Assembly: GCF_965205175.1 (NCBI RefSeq)
Contig: NZ_OZ242038.1
Coordinates: 744,001 to 808,000, forward strand
Origin: Poriferisodalis sp965205175
GTDB taxonomy: Bacteria; Actinomycetota; Acidimicrobiia; Acidimicrobiales; Poriferisodalaceae
Reading direction: 5' to 3'
Length of the DNA: 64,000 nucleotides
The notes beneath the pieces are model-generated. The model did not search any database. It was not told the DNA's origin and saw nothing but the letters and a program-made list of their open reading frames with translations. Below are positions 41,356-50,123 of this stretch, piece after piece. A program made the translations under genes and the position numbers. Numbering within the stretch: position 1 is the first letter of the stretch; every line of letters begins with the position of its first letter.

Positions 41356-42795
41356 TCACACCGCGGCGAAGTATCGGTCCAGCTCGAATGGGGTCACCTG
41401 CGACTGGTAGGCCGACCACTCCCGCCGCTTGTTTCGCAGGAACCAGCGGAACAGATGCTGTCCGAGCGTCTCGGCCACCAGCGCGCTGCCTTCCATCTCG
41501 TCGAGCGCCTCGTCCAACGAAGCGGGCAGATGATGTCCGTACGCCGGACCGCCGTGCTCGCTGTAGCCGGTGATGGACGGTGGAGTCTCGGGCGGCAAGT
41601 CGTAGCCGTCCTCGATGCCCTTCAGCCCCGCCGCCAAGATCACCGCGAACGCCAGGTACGGGTTGGCGGCGGGGTCCGGGGCACGGTACTCGACCCGCGT
41701 CGAGTCCGCCCCGCTGTTGCCGCCGTGGTTGCGCGTCGGCGGCACTCGGATCAGCGCTGCCCGGTTGCTGCGGGCCCACGAGATGGCCACCGGCGCCTCG
41801 TAGCCGGCAATCAGCCGCTTGTAGCTGTTGACGAGCTGGTTGGTGACCGCGGTGATCTCCCGTGCGTGGGCCAACAGGCCCGCGACGAAGCCCCGTGCGA
41901 CCTCCGACAGCCCGTCGGCCGCTGCGGGGTCGCTGAACGCGTTGCGCCCGTCGCGGAACAGCGACATATGGGTGTGCATGCCCGAGCCTTGCACTCCCGC
42001 CAGTGGCTTGGGCATGAAGGTGGCGTGCGCGCCTCGTTCGAACGCGATCTCGCGTACCAGCAGCCGGAAGGTCATCACGCTGTCCGCCATGGTGAGCGCA
42101 TCGGCGTAGCGCAGATCGATCTCGTGCTGGGACGGAGCGTCTTCGTGGAAGGAGTACTCGACAGGGATGCCCATGGACTCCAGCGCGCTCAGCGTGCGAT
42201 GACGAATGTCGGACGCAACGTCGGCAGTGGTCAGGTCGAAGTAGCTTCCGGCATCGAGCGGCACCGGCTGCCCGTCGACCCGCTCGGACTCGAACAAGAA
42301 GTACTCCATCTCCGGCGCCACGTAGAAGGTGTAGCCGGCGGCGTGCGCGCGGTCCATGACCCGCCGCAGCACGCCGCGGGGATCGCCGTCGAAGCGGGTG
42401 CCATCGGCACCGGTGATGTCGCAGAACATGCGGGCCGAGACCTCACCGCTGCCGTTGCGGGCCGGCAACAGCTCGAACGTCTCCGGGTCGGGCCTGGCGA
42501 CCATGTCGGCCTCGGCGATGCGGCTGAAGCCCTCGATGGCCGACCCGTCGAACATCATGCCTTGGGCGAACGCCGCCTCCAGCTCTGCTGGCGAGATGGC
42601 GAACGACTTGAGCTGTCCGGCCACGTCGGTGAACCACAGGCGGATCAGCCGCACGCGCCGCTCGGTGACTCGACGCAGCACGTAGTCCTGCGGCCGTTCG
42701 CGGTCGCGCAGCTGCGCCGGCCGACGTTGCCGTTCTGGCTCGCCTCGCTGGTCTGGCTGGTCTCGTGCCGGCATCGGCGTGTCCGGTGTCGTCAT
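41356..42795 (-). CDS. glnA: glutamine synthetase type I
   Basis: ATP-dependent ligation of ammonia to glutamate. The 479-residue protein has the beta-grasp start, FDGSAIEGFSRIAEADM, the metal-binding EMEYFLF, FMPKPLAGVQGSGMHTHMSLF, NSYKRL and the adenylylation-loop region EDGYDLPPETPP. The last of these resembles actinobacterial GlnA2-type enzymes more than the KNLYELPPEE of classical GlnA1. About 30 N-terminal residues before RPQDYVLRRV are Pro/Gln/Arg-rich and may not belong, so a later start is possible. It is followed by glnR. Confidence 0.92.
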   Translation of the reverse strand: MTTPDTPMPARDQPDQRGEPERQRRPAQLRDRERPQDYVLRRVTERRVRLIRLWFTDVAGQLKSFAISPAELEAAFAQGMMFDGSAIEGFSRIAEADMVARPDPETFELLPARNGSGEVSARMFCDITGADGTRFDGDPRGVLRRVMDRAHAAGYTFYVAPEMEYFLFESERVDGQPVPLDAGSYFDLTTADVASDIRHRTLSALESMGIPVEYSFHEDAPSQHEIDLRYADALTMADSVMTFRLLVREIAFERGAHATFMPKPLAGVQGSGMHTHMSLFRDGRNAFSDPAAADGLSEVARGFVAGLLAHAREITAVTNQLVNSYKRLIAGYEAPVAISWARSNRAALIRVPPTRNHGGNSGADSTRVEYRAPDPAANPYLAFAVILAAGLKGIEDGYDLPPETPPSITGYSEHGGPAYGHHLPASLDEALDEMEGSALVAETLGQHLFRWFLRNKRREWSAYQSQVTPFELDRYFAAV

Positions 42796-43129
42796 GTTCG
42801 GTGCGTCGTCGTCAGGTCGCCATCTCCTCAGGTCGCCATGGCGAGGTCGTCATGTTCGGCGGCTTGGTGTCGGTGCTGCAGTGCCCAGTGTCGGCCGTGC
42901 GGCGGTGCTCGCATCGGATGCCGTCGTCGGTTTCACGCGCTGTTCACAATCGGGCAACGGCCCTGAAACTCCCAGCGGTTTGTATCGTTCTCACGGACGA
43001 ACCCCTGCCCGACCCGTCGACTGGCCTGCGGCCTGCGGTGTGATGTGGCGGGCTTGCCGACCCGCCGCCGCCCATCTGCGAAACTGCGGCACAACTGCAC
43101 AACAGCACAACCGAAAAAGGGAGCACATC
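42796..43129 (+). promoter_or_regulatory. 334 nt divergent control region of glnA and glnII, with candidate GlnR half-sites
   Basis: No gene is visible. Near 42929-42970 there are closely spaced GTTTCAC, GTTCAC, GCAAC and GAAAC elements that resemble GTnAC/GAAAC half-sites of actinobacterial GlnR boxes, though spacing is imperfect. Near the glnA start, a 14 bp repeat GTCGTCATGTTCGG occurs at 42788 and 42846, and TCAGGTCGCCAT at 42812 and 42828. An AAAAAGGGAG ribosome-binding stretch precedes glnII. Confidence 0.35.
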
Positions 43130-44143
43130 GTGGCCTACCGGGCTGAGTACATCTGGACTGACGGCACCGAGCCGACCGCCGAAGTGCGGTCCAAGACGAA
43201 GATCTTGGCCGACGGCGATGAGCCGGGCATCTGGGGATTCGACGGTTCGAGCACCAACCAGGCGGAGGGCAGCGATTCCGATGTCGTGCTGAAGCCGGTC
43301 TACTCCTGCCCTGATCCGCTGCGGGGCGGCAACGACATCCTGGTGATGTGCGAGACGTTCATGCCCGAGACGATGGCGCCCCACCCCACCAACCAACGGG
43401 CCAGGACGCGAGCCATCCTCGACAAGTACGGCGACCAGGACTTCTGGTTCGGCCTCGAGCAGGAGTACACCATGCTCGACCCGGTCACGAAGTGGCCCTC
43501 GGGCTTCCCGCCCAATGGCTTCCCCGGTCCCCAAGGGCCGTACTACTGCGGCGTGGGCGCCCTGCGCATCCACGGCCGCGAGGTCGTTGAGCAGCACACC
43601 ACGTGGTGCATCCAGGCGGGTCTGTCCATCTCGGGCACCAACGCCGAGGTCATGCCCGGGCAGTGGGAGTTCCAGATCGGGCCGTGCGACCCGCTCGCTG
43701 TGGGCGACCAAATCTGGCTGGCCCGCTACCTGCTGTACCGCGCCGGCGAGGATCACGAGATCGAGATCAGCTTGGCCGCCAAGCCCATGCAGGGTGACTG
43801 GAACGGTGCGGGAATGCACAGCAACGTGTCCAGCCGGGCGATGCGCGAGAGTTACGACGCCGTGGTCAAGGCTGCGGAGGCGCTGGGCGCGCCGGGCAAG
43901 CCCGAAGAACACATCGCCGGCTACGGCCACGGCATCGAGCTGCGCCTGACCGGCGCGCACGAGACGCAGCGCTACGACACGTTCAGCTACGGGGTGTCGG
44001 ACCGCGGCGCGTCGGTACGCATCCCCTGGCAGGTCGCCCAAGACCGCAAGGGGTACATCGAGGATCGCCGCCCCAACGCCAATGCCGATCCGTACGTGGT
44101 GGCAGCGCTGCTGTGCCAGACGATCGGCGAAGCGCTGGCCTGA
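43130..44143 (+). CDS. glnII: glutamine synthetase type II (eukaryotic-type, GlnII)
   Basis: A 337-residue GSII enzyme, found in some actinobacteria and rhizobia as a second glutamine synthetase, usually induced by nitrogen limitation. Diagnostic stretches are IWGFDGSSTNQAEGSDSD, FWFGLEQEYTML, CGVGALRIHGREVVEQHT, PGQWEFQIGPCDP and GDWNGAGMHSNVSS. GTG 43130 with an AAGGGAG leader gives the normal N terminus AYRAEYIW. It is divergent from glnA and convergent with nadE, with 10 nt between the ends. Confidence 0.94.
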   Translation: MAYRAEYIWTDGTEPTAEVRSKTKILADGDEPGIWGFDGSSTNQAEGSDSDVVLKPVYSCPDPLRGGNDILVMCETFMPETMAPHPTNQRARTRAILDKYGDQDFWFGLEQEYTMLDPVTKWPSGFPPNGFPGPQGPYYCGVGALRIHGREVVEQHTTWCIQAGLSISGTNAEVMPGQWEFQIGPCDPLAVGDQIWLARYLLYRAGEDHEIEISLAAKPMQGDWNGAGMHSNVSSRAMRESYDAVVKAAEALGAPGKPEEHIAGYGHGIELRLTGAHETQRYDTFSYGVSDRGASVRIPWQVAQDRKGYIEDRRPNANADPYVVAALLCQTIGEALA

Positions 44144-44153
44144 GGGGCCGGCT

Positions 44154-45971
44154 CTAGCGGTAGAAGTTCGTGATCGGCATCCGCCGGTCTTTGCCGAAGC
44201 TCTTGGCCGTGATGCGAGGACCGGGCGGCGACTGGCGCCGCTTGTGCTCGGCGGCATCGACCAGCGCACTGACGCGCTGCACTACAGCGAGATCGGCGCT
44301 GTGCTCTTCGGCCAGCCCAGTCAGCTCTGGCAGTTCGGCCAGCTCGGCAGCGCTGCGGTCGCCCTCCACATAAGCCTCCACCAACGGGTCCAGCAGCTCA
44401 TAGGGCGGCAGGCTTTGGTCGTCGCGCTGGAGTGGGCGCAGTTCTGCTGAGGGCGGCTTGTCGAAGCACGCCTGCGGAATGCGCTCGCCGTCGCCTTGGC
44501 GGTTGCGCCAGCGACACAGTCGATATACCAGCAGTTTGGGCACGTCCTTGATGACGGCGAAGGCACCCGCGGTGTCGCCGTACAACGTCGTATAGCCGAC
44601 GGACGTCTCCGTTTTGTTGCCGGTGCTCAGCACCAGCCAGCCGAACCGGTTCGACAGCGCCATCAGCACGACACCGCGAATGCGGCTCTGGAGGTTCTGA
44701 TCGGTGAGATCGACCGCCGCCAGATCGGCGGCCGCGTCCAGCTCGACGTCCAACGACGCTGCGAGCATCGCAGACAACGCCGCGTGCGCAGGCTCGATGG
44801 GCACGCAGCGGAAGTCGATACCGAGGTTGGCAGCAAGCTGAGCGGCGTCGGTTCGCGATCCTTCGCTGGAATAGCGCGACGGCATCGACACGCCGTGTAC
44901 GTGGTCGGCGCCCACGGCGTCGGCCGCGATGGCGGCCACAGCACTCGAGTCGATGCCGCCCGACAGACCGATGACCACATCAGCGAAGCCGTTCTTGTGT
45001 ACGTAGTCACGCGTCGCGACGACAAGCGCTTGCCAGACCTCCTCCAGCGGGTCCAGCGGCGGCACGGTCACGTTGCGGACAGGACTGCGAGCGCGATGAC
45101 GGGCCGATCCGCAGCCGACTCGCCCACCGCAGCCCGCCTCAGTGGCATCCGTCTTGCCTGCGTTCACGTCGCACACGGCGACCTGCTCGCGAAACGCCGG
45201 CAGCCTGCACACCACGGTTCCGTCAGCGGCGATGACGAACGAGCTGCCGTCGAAGACCAGCTCGTCTTGCCCGCCCACTTGGTTGACCGAAACGACCGGC
45301 ACGCCGAGCGCCGCGGCGCGCGCAGCGGCGACCGCCTCGCGGTCGGCCTGCTTGCCGCGCCGGAACGGCGAGGCGTTCAGGTTCACCAGCAATTGCGCGC
45401 CGAGGCGGACTTGCGCGAGCGCCGGGCTCGTATCGGCGTCGCCTCCGACGATCGAGGGCAGTCCGCCGTCAGCAGCCGCAGCGTCAGCAGTGCGTGGCGG
45501 CCCCCACAGGTCCTCGCACACCGAGACGCCGACGCGCAGATCGCCGACGTGCAGCAGCGGTCCGGCGTCGCTGCCGGGCACGAAGTAACGCTGCTCGTCA
45601 AACACCGCGTAGTTGGGGAGCAGGTGCTTGCGGAACACGCTGCGCACTTCCCCTTCGCGGCATTCGGCTGCGGCGTTCCGCAGCCGAATCGGCCCCGTGC
45701 GCCCAGTGTCCTCGGGAAATCCGACCACGGCCGGCGCTGAGCCGGTGTGCCGAGCAATCCCCTCCAGCACCGCAGCAGCACGTTCCACGAACGCGCGCTT
45801 CAACAGCAGGTCCTCTGGCGGATACCCCGTCACCGTCAGTTCGCTGAACACCACGATCTGCGCGCCGTCCCGCACCGCAGCGTCGTAGGCAGCAGTGATC
45901 ATCTCGGCATTGCCGTCGAGGTCGCCCAGTCGCAAGTTGAGCTGGGCCAGCCCCACACGCACGACCGCCAC
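44154..45971 (-). CDS. nadE: glutamine-dependent NAD(+) synthetase
   Basis: Last step of NAD synthesis: amidates nicotinate adenine dinucleotide. The 605-residue protein has an N-terminal nitrilase-like glutaminase with triad E44 (FSELTVTGYP), K115 (RKHLLPNY) and C152 (SVCEDLWG). The synthetase domain has the PP-loop GLSGGIDSSAVAAIAADA, LSTGNKTETSVGYTTLYGD and the C-terminal KSFGKDRRMPITN. About 25 residues between the domains are Arg/Gly/Cys-rich and variable. Length is normal for the two-domain form. Confidence 0.94.
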   Translation of the reverse strand: MAVVRVGLAQLNLRLGDLDGNAEMITAAYDAAVRDGAQIVVFSELTVTGYPPEDLLLKRAFVERAAAVLEGIARHTGSAPAVVGFPEDTGRTGPIRLRNAAAECREGEVRSVFRKHLLPNYAVFDEQRYFVPGSDAGPLLHVGDLRVGVSVCEDLWGPPRTADAAAADGGLPSIVGGDADTSPALAQVRLGAQLLVNLNASPFRRGKQADREAVAAARAAALGVPVVSVNQVGGQDELVFDGSSFVIAADGTVVCRLPAFREQVAVCDVNAGKTDATEAGCGGRVGCGSARHRARSPVRNVTVPPLDPLEEVWQALVVATRDYVHKNGFADVVIGLSGGIDSSAVAAIAADAVGADHVHGVSMPSRYSSEGSRTDAAQLAANLGIDFRCVPIEPAHAALSAMLAASLDVELDAAADLAAVDLTDQNLQSRIRGVVLMALSNRFGWLVLSTGNKTETSVGYTTLYGDTAGAFAVIKDVPKLLVYRLCRWRNRQGDGERIPQACFDKPPSAELRPLQRDDQSLPPYELLDPLVEAYVEGDRSAAELAELPELTGLAEEHSADLAVVQRVSALVDAAEHKRRQSPPGPRITAKSFGKDRRMPITNFYR

Positions 45972-46164
45972 GGCATCACCCTATGGCTTGCGCCGGCCGC
46001 AGCGTCCGAACGCCAGCGCCCGAGTCGGCCTGCCGACCGGACGACCTGCGACGAGGTCGTCGGAGGCAACAGACCGCTGCATCGCTACCCTCACCCGTCA
46101 CCCGGGGGAGTCAACGGCGACCACCGGTTGCCGGCATGCGGGGGACGACCAGCGAGGCGGCGCG

Positions 46165-47106
46165 GTGGCCAAAGACAGAGTCGAACGGGACGATGAAGAT
46201 CTCGTCCGCTTGTACCTGACAGACATCGGCCAGCACCCGTTGCTGAACAAGGATGACGAAGTCCGCTTGGCCCAGCAGATCGAGAAGGGCAAGGCTGCGA
46301 GGGAGACGCTCAGCTCCGAACGAGCCGCTGGCCTGTCGGACGCACAGCGCCGCCGTCTGGTCCAAGTCCAGCGCAAGGGCGACCGTGCCGAGCGCAACTT
46401 CGTGAACTCGAACCTGCGGCTCGTCGTGTCCATCGCCAAGAAGTACCAAGCCTCGGGGCTGCCGTTGCTCGATCTCGTCCAAGAAGGCAATCTGGGCTTG
46501 ATCCATGCGGTGGAGAAGTTCGACTGGCGCAAGGGCTTCAAGTTCTCGACGTATGCGACTTGGTGGATTCGCCAGGCGATCACCCGCGGCATCGCCAACA
46601 CGGGCCGGACGATTCGGTTGCCGGTGCATGCGGGCGACACCTTGGCACGGCTGCAGAAGGCCCGTTCGCGGCTCGAGCTCAAGCACGGCCGGCCGGCGAC
46701 GCAGGGCGAGCTGGCGATGGAAGTGGACATGACCGAGCAAAAGGTCACCGAGGCAATGCGATTCGCCGCCGAGCCGCTGTCGCTGTCGGAGCCGCTGCGC
46801 GAGGACAGCGACGCTGAGCTGCAAGACGTGGTTGAGGACCGCGCGGCCGAATCTCCGTTCGAAGTTGCTGCCACCATGCTGCTGCCCACCGAGATCAACC
46901 GGTTGCTGTCACCGCTCGAGGAGCGCGAGCGCGAGATTCTCAAGCTCCGCTTCGGCCTCGATCGGGGCGAGCCTCGCACGCTCGAAGAGGTGGGTGAGCA
47001 TTTCCAGCTGACACGCGAGCGCATACGTCAGATCGAGGCGCGCGCGATGTCGAAGCTGCGTCATCCCAGCACCGACACCGGTGCTCGGGACCTGCTGTCC
47101 GTCTAG
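46165..47106 (+). CDS. sigma-70 family RNA polymerase sigma factor (group 1/2, RpoD-like)
   Basis: A 313-residue sigma factor with region 1.2 (DLVRLYLTDIGQHPLLNKDDE), region 2 (RNFVNSNLRLVVSIAKKY and FKFSTYATWWIRQAI), region 3, and region 4 (LSPLEEREREILKLRFGL and LTRERIRQIEARAMSKLR). It lacks the long acidic N-terminal part of a primary sigma, so it is more likely a group 2 factor of the SigB/HrdB-like type, but its -10 recognition region looks fully primary-like. GTG 46165 is chosen with GCGAGG nearby; the earlier open frame is non-coding in character. Confidence 0.88.
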   Translation: MAKDRVERDDEDLVRLYLTDIGQHPLLNKDDEVRLAQQIEKGKAARETLSSERAAGLSDAQRRRLVQVQRKGDRAERNFVNSNLRLVVSIAKKYQASGLPLLDLVQEGNLGLIHAVEKFDWRKGFKFSTYATWWIRQAITRGIANTGRTIRLPVHAGDTLARLQKARSRLELKHGRPATQGELAMEVDMTEQKVTEAMRFAAEPLSLSEPLREDSDAELQDVVEDRAAESPFEVAATMLLPTEINRLLSPLEEREREILKLRFGLDRGEPRTLEEVGEHFQLTRERIRQIEARAMSKLRHPSTDTGARDLLSV

Positions 47107-47202
47107 CCGCCCCGTTGAGCTAGTCCGTCGGAGCTGCGAGGCCGCGCAACCTCAACCTCGGCGCGGGACGCGGTCAAGGAACGCTCAGCGACCTGTCGTG
47201 GC

Positions 47203-47277
47203 TCAGGCGTCGGTCAGACGCCGGACGACGACGGCGATCAGTGCGCCGACGATCACGGCGAGCAACAGCTTCTTCAT
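47203..47277 (-). CDS. 24-residue membrane peptide, DLW-39-like
   Basis: Tiny frame with ATG 47277 preceded by AGAGGA at 8-9 nt. The peptide starts MKKLLLAVIVGALIAVVV and ends RRLTDA. It resembles the start of the small actinobacterial DLW-39 family, which begins MKKLLLL and has one hydrophobic stretch, but lacks the family's C-terminal motif. The start codon, leader and charge pattern argue for a real peptide; nothing else in 47107-47486 is coding. Confidence 0.5.
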   Translation of the reverse strand: MKKLLLAVIVGALIAVVVRRLTDA

Positions 47278-47486
47278 GGTGCATCGTCCTCTGTGTGCGG
47301 ATGGCTGATGGCGGCGCCGGGCCGGGTGGCTCAGCGCGTGGCTGTGCGATGTGGCCGATGTTGTGGCTTCACCGGCACAGCGAATGCTAGACGCGCCTGC
47401 CGCGAGGGCAGCACGCGGCTGTACGACGCTGTACGGATCGCGCTGTTCAGGCTGTCGAGTGGCGCAGTAGGAGGGCACCGCTCGAA

Positions 47487-47582
47487 TGGCGGAGGTGGAC
47501 GGGAATCGAACCCGCCGGACGGGGATCGCCCGTCCCGCCCGCTTTGAAGGCGGGGGAGCCCACCAGGCGCTCATACACCTCC
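47487..47582 (-). tRNA. selC: tRNA-Sec (selC), anticodon UCA
   Basis: On the minus strand: acceptor GGAGGTGT with CCACCTCC (last pair imperfect), a long D-stem GAGCGCC/GGGCTC, anticodon arm CCCGC-CTTCAAA-GCGGG giving UCA, a long variable arm GGACGGG/CCCGTCC, a T-arm with GGGTTCGATTCCC, then G and an encoded CCA. The ~96 nt length, long variable arm and UCA anticodon identify selenocysteine tRNA. selA and selB lie 15 kb away in this window. Confidence 0.95.
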
Positions 47583-47717
47583 GCCGCCCATCTTGGCGCA
47601 CGATCGCCGCTCGCGCCAGTGCTCGCCACGAAAATCACTGGATCGCACGCCGACGCAATGGCAATGATCGTATTTCACGATCAATTTCCATAATTCACCA
47701 TGTATTCGGGAGTGCCA

Positions 47718-48350
47718 ATGATCTATGCCTATGTGGGTGCGAAAGGCGGAGTCGGCAACACGGTGACGGCCCTGCTTGCGGCGAACAGCGCGCGACGAGC
47801 GGGCCGCGACGTCGTGCTCGTGGATCTCACGGGCGACTTCGGCGTGGTGCTGGGTACAGCCGGCGATCTGCCCGGGATCGCCGAGTGGACCGCGGCCGAG
47901 GAACTGTCGCTGGGCGCTGCCTCGGCGCTCGCCGTGGACGTCGCGCCGGGCATCAGCTTGTTGCCGCGCGGCAGCGGCGACATCGACGACACTCGGCTCG
48001 GCACGCTGTGGTCGCTGCTGGCCGGCAAGCCGCGTGTCAACATCATCGATGCCGGCCGAGGCAGAGGCGCCCTCGACCGCGTGGCAGGCCCGCGGGTCCG
48101 GTGCCTGCTCACCATGACGTGCTGCTACCAGGCACTGCACCGCGCGCGCGAAGTCGTGTCCGACGTCGACGACGTGATCGTGCTGACGGATTCGCAGCGA
48201 GCGTTGGGCCTCGTCGACATCGAGGCCGCGTTGGGGCGCCAGGCCGATGCGGTCGTGGCAGTCGATCGCTCCATCTCGCGCTGGGCAGATGCCGGATTGC
48301 TGCTGGATCGCTGTGCCAAGTCCGCGCGGTCGCTGGACGCGTTCCTGTGA
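47718..48350 (+). CDS. TadZ/CpaE-like MinD-family protein of the tad pilus locus
   Basis: A 210-residue MinD/ParA-like protein. It starts IYAYVGAKGGVGNTV, where the usual P-loop Lys (GKT) is replaced by Asn while the signature Lys remains. ATP hydrolysis may therefore be altered, as in other divergent TadZ/CpaE proteins that position pilus machinery at the pole. It also shows VVLVDLTGDFGVVLG and later VIVLTDSQRALGLVDIEAAL. ATG 47718 has GGGAG upstream. It overlaps the CpaF-like gene by the GTGA junction, heading the tad operon. Confidence 0.8.
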   Translation: MIYAYVGAKGGVGNTVTALLAANSARRAGRDVVLVDLTGDFGVVLGTAGDLPGIAEWTAAEELSLGAASALAVDVAPGISLLPRGSGDIDDTRLGTLWSLLAGKPRVNIIDAGRGRGALDRVAGPRVRCLLTMTCCYQALHRAREVVSDVDDVIVLTDSQRALGLVDIEAALGRQADAVVAVDRSISRWADAGLLLDRCAKSARSLDAFL

Positions 48351-49450
48351 GCCGCGGTTCGGCAGTGCTGTCGCCATCGAGCACCGCCTTCGTGGAGGAG
48401 ATCCACGAGCAGTTCTTGCCGGCGCCGTCTCCGGCGGCCAGCGATGTTGAGGCTGCTGTGGAAGGTGCGGCGCCGCTGATCGATCGCCGACGCGCCGCCG
48501 ATCTCGTGTCCGAAGTGCTCGCTCGCCTCGCCGGCGTCGGACCGCTCGCAGACATCTGGCTGCACGACGATGTGACCGAGGTGATGATCAACGGCCCTGG
48601 GCCGATCATGGTTGAGCGCCGCGGCCGCCTGTGCGCAGCAGGCCGCATCAGCGCAGCCGAGGTACACCGCCTGGTGGAATACCTGCTGGGGCCCACCGGC
48701 CGGCGTGTGGACCGTCGCCTGCCGATGGTCGACGTGCGGCTAGACGACCGCACACGCTGTCACATCGCAGTGCCGCCGGTCGCGGTGGACGGGCCGTACA
48801 TCACGTTGCGCCGCTTTCCCGCAGCCGTTCGCCGCTTGGACGAATTCGCCGCCCCCGGGACCGTCGCCTGCCTGAGCCGTCTCGTTGCCGAGCGGGCCAA
48901 CCTGATGGTCTTCGGTCCAACCAGCACCGGCAAGACCTCGGTGCTGGCGAGCCTGCTCGCTCCGATAGCCGAGAGAGAACGCCTCGTAGTCGTCGAGGAA
49001 GCCGCAGAACTGCCAAGGCTCGCCGCCGGCACGGTGCGACTCGAAGGCCAGCCCCCGAACGTAGACGGGGTCGGGGCCGTCACGATGGCCGAGCTTGTCG
49101 TTGCGGCGCTGCGCATGCGGCCCGACCGGCTGGTGATCGGCGAGGTGCGCGGCCCCGAAGCGGCGGCGCTGCTGCAGGCGCTCACCACGGGTCATCGCGG
49201 TTCGTTGTCCACGTTGCACGCAGACGACCCAGCGCATGCGCTGTGGCGGTTCGAGCAGCTCGCGCGGGCCGGCGGTGCAGTGGGCGATGTGGCTGCGCAC
49301 ATCGCTTCGGTGCTCGACGGTCTGGTCCACATGCGGCGCGGCACCGACGGCCACCGAAGCGTCGCAGCTGTCTACGAGGTGCGCAACGACGGTTCATGGA
49401 AACGGGCTGCACTGCCGGCACCGGTGAGCACTGTGGCAGTTCACCAGTGA
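48347..49450 (+). CDS. TadA/CpaF-type pilus assembly ATPase
   Basis: A 367-residue secretion ATPase that powers Flp pilus assembly. It has VTEVMINGPGPIMVERRG, the Walker A GPTSTGKTS, a Walker B/Asp-box region VVVEEAAELPR, RLVIGEVRGPEAAALLQAL and the His-box TGHRGSLSTLHADDP. GTG 48347 overlaps the preceding stop by 4 nt. The long open frame upstream of this start reads through tRNA-Sec and is not coding. TadB-like and TadC-like genes follow. Confidence 0.9.
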   Translation: MSRGSAVLSPSSTAFVEEIHEQFLPAPSPAASDVEAAVEGAAPLIDRRRAADLVSEVLARLAGVGPLADIWLHDDVTEVMINGPGPIMVERRGRLCAAGRISAAEVHRLVEYLLGPTGRRVDRRLPMVDVRLDDRTRCHIAVPPVAVDGPYITLRRFPAAVRRLDEFAAPGTVACLSRLVAERANLMVFGPTSTGKTSVLASLLAPIAERERLVVVEEAAELPRLAAGTVRLEGQPPNVDGVGAVTMAELVVAALRMRPDRLVIGEVRGPEAAALLQALTTGHRGSLSTLHADDPAHALWRFEQLARAGGAVGDVAAHIASVLDGLVHMRRGTDGHRSVAAVYEVRNDGSWKRAALPAPVSTVAVHQ

Positions 49451-49484
49451 GGTCCGGTGTGCTGCAAGCAGGTGTCGAGGACCG

Positions 49485-50123
49485 ATGTTGAGGCTCAGCG
49501 TGTTGCTGGCGTGCGCAGGAGGCATCACCTCGCCCGCGGCCCGCGCGTGGTGTCGCAGGCGTCGCGACCGTCGCCGCGCCGCGCAGGCAGTCGCGGCCCG
49601 CTCCGCGTGTATCGGCGACTTCTGCGCAGCAGTGTCGCGCAGGCTGTCGGGTGGCGACACGATGCTGCAAGCGCTGCGGACCGCCGCTGACGGTCCCATG
49701 TCGGGTCCGCTGGAGCAGATCGTGGCCGAGCACGAACGCGGGGTGACGCTGAGCCGCGCGGCGCAGCGCTGGGCGGTCCGCGAACAGACTTCGGAGGCGG
49801 CGCTGCTCTCCACCGCGGTCACGCTGGCGTCAGATCGAGTGGGCGCGCAGCCTCAGCTGTTCGACCACGTCGCAGCGACCGTCCGCGCTCGTGCGGACAT
49901 GGCCGCCGAGGCTCGTGTCCACGCTGCGCAGGCTCGAGCGTCGGTGTGGGTCGTGGCAGCGCTGCCGTGGGCTGTTGCGCTGGCGTTGCTCGCCGAAGGT
50001 GGTGCTGCCGCCCAAGTGCTCACGTCCACACCGTTGGGCTGGCTGTGCGCGGCCGGTGCGCTGGCGTTGGAGTTCGCAGGGGTGTCGTGGATGCGTGCCG
50101 CGGTGGCGCGGGCGCTGCGATGA
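49485..50123 (+). CDS. TadB-like type II secretion system F-domain membrane protein
   Basis: A 212-residue inner-membrane component of the Flp pilus. An N-terminal Arg-rich region is followed by the T2SSF pattern (SGGDTMLQALRTAADGPMSGPL, then a helical region) and two C-terminal membrane segments (about 150-172 and 182-202). It is shorter than TadB of proteobacteria but similar to actinobacterial versions. It overlaps TadC by ATGA. Confidence 0.78.
   Translation: MLRLSVLLACAGGITSPAARAWCRRRRDRRRAAQAVAARSACIGDFCAAVSRRLSGGDTMLQALRTAADGPMSGPLEQIVAEHERGVTLSRAAQRWAVREQTSEAALLSTAVTLASDRVGAQPQLFDHVAATVRARADMAAEARVHAAQARASVWVVAALPWAVALALLAEGGAAAQVLTSTPLGWLCAAGALALEFAGVSWMRAAVARALR

Noticed and set aside
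47486..48346. Upstream extension of the CpaF-like reading frame
   Set aside because: It reads through tRNA-Sec and all of the TadZ-like gene out of frame; the GTGA junction start is clearly better.
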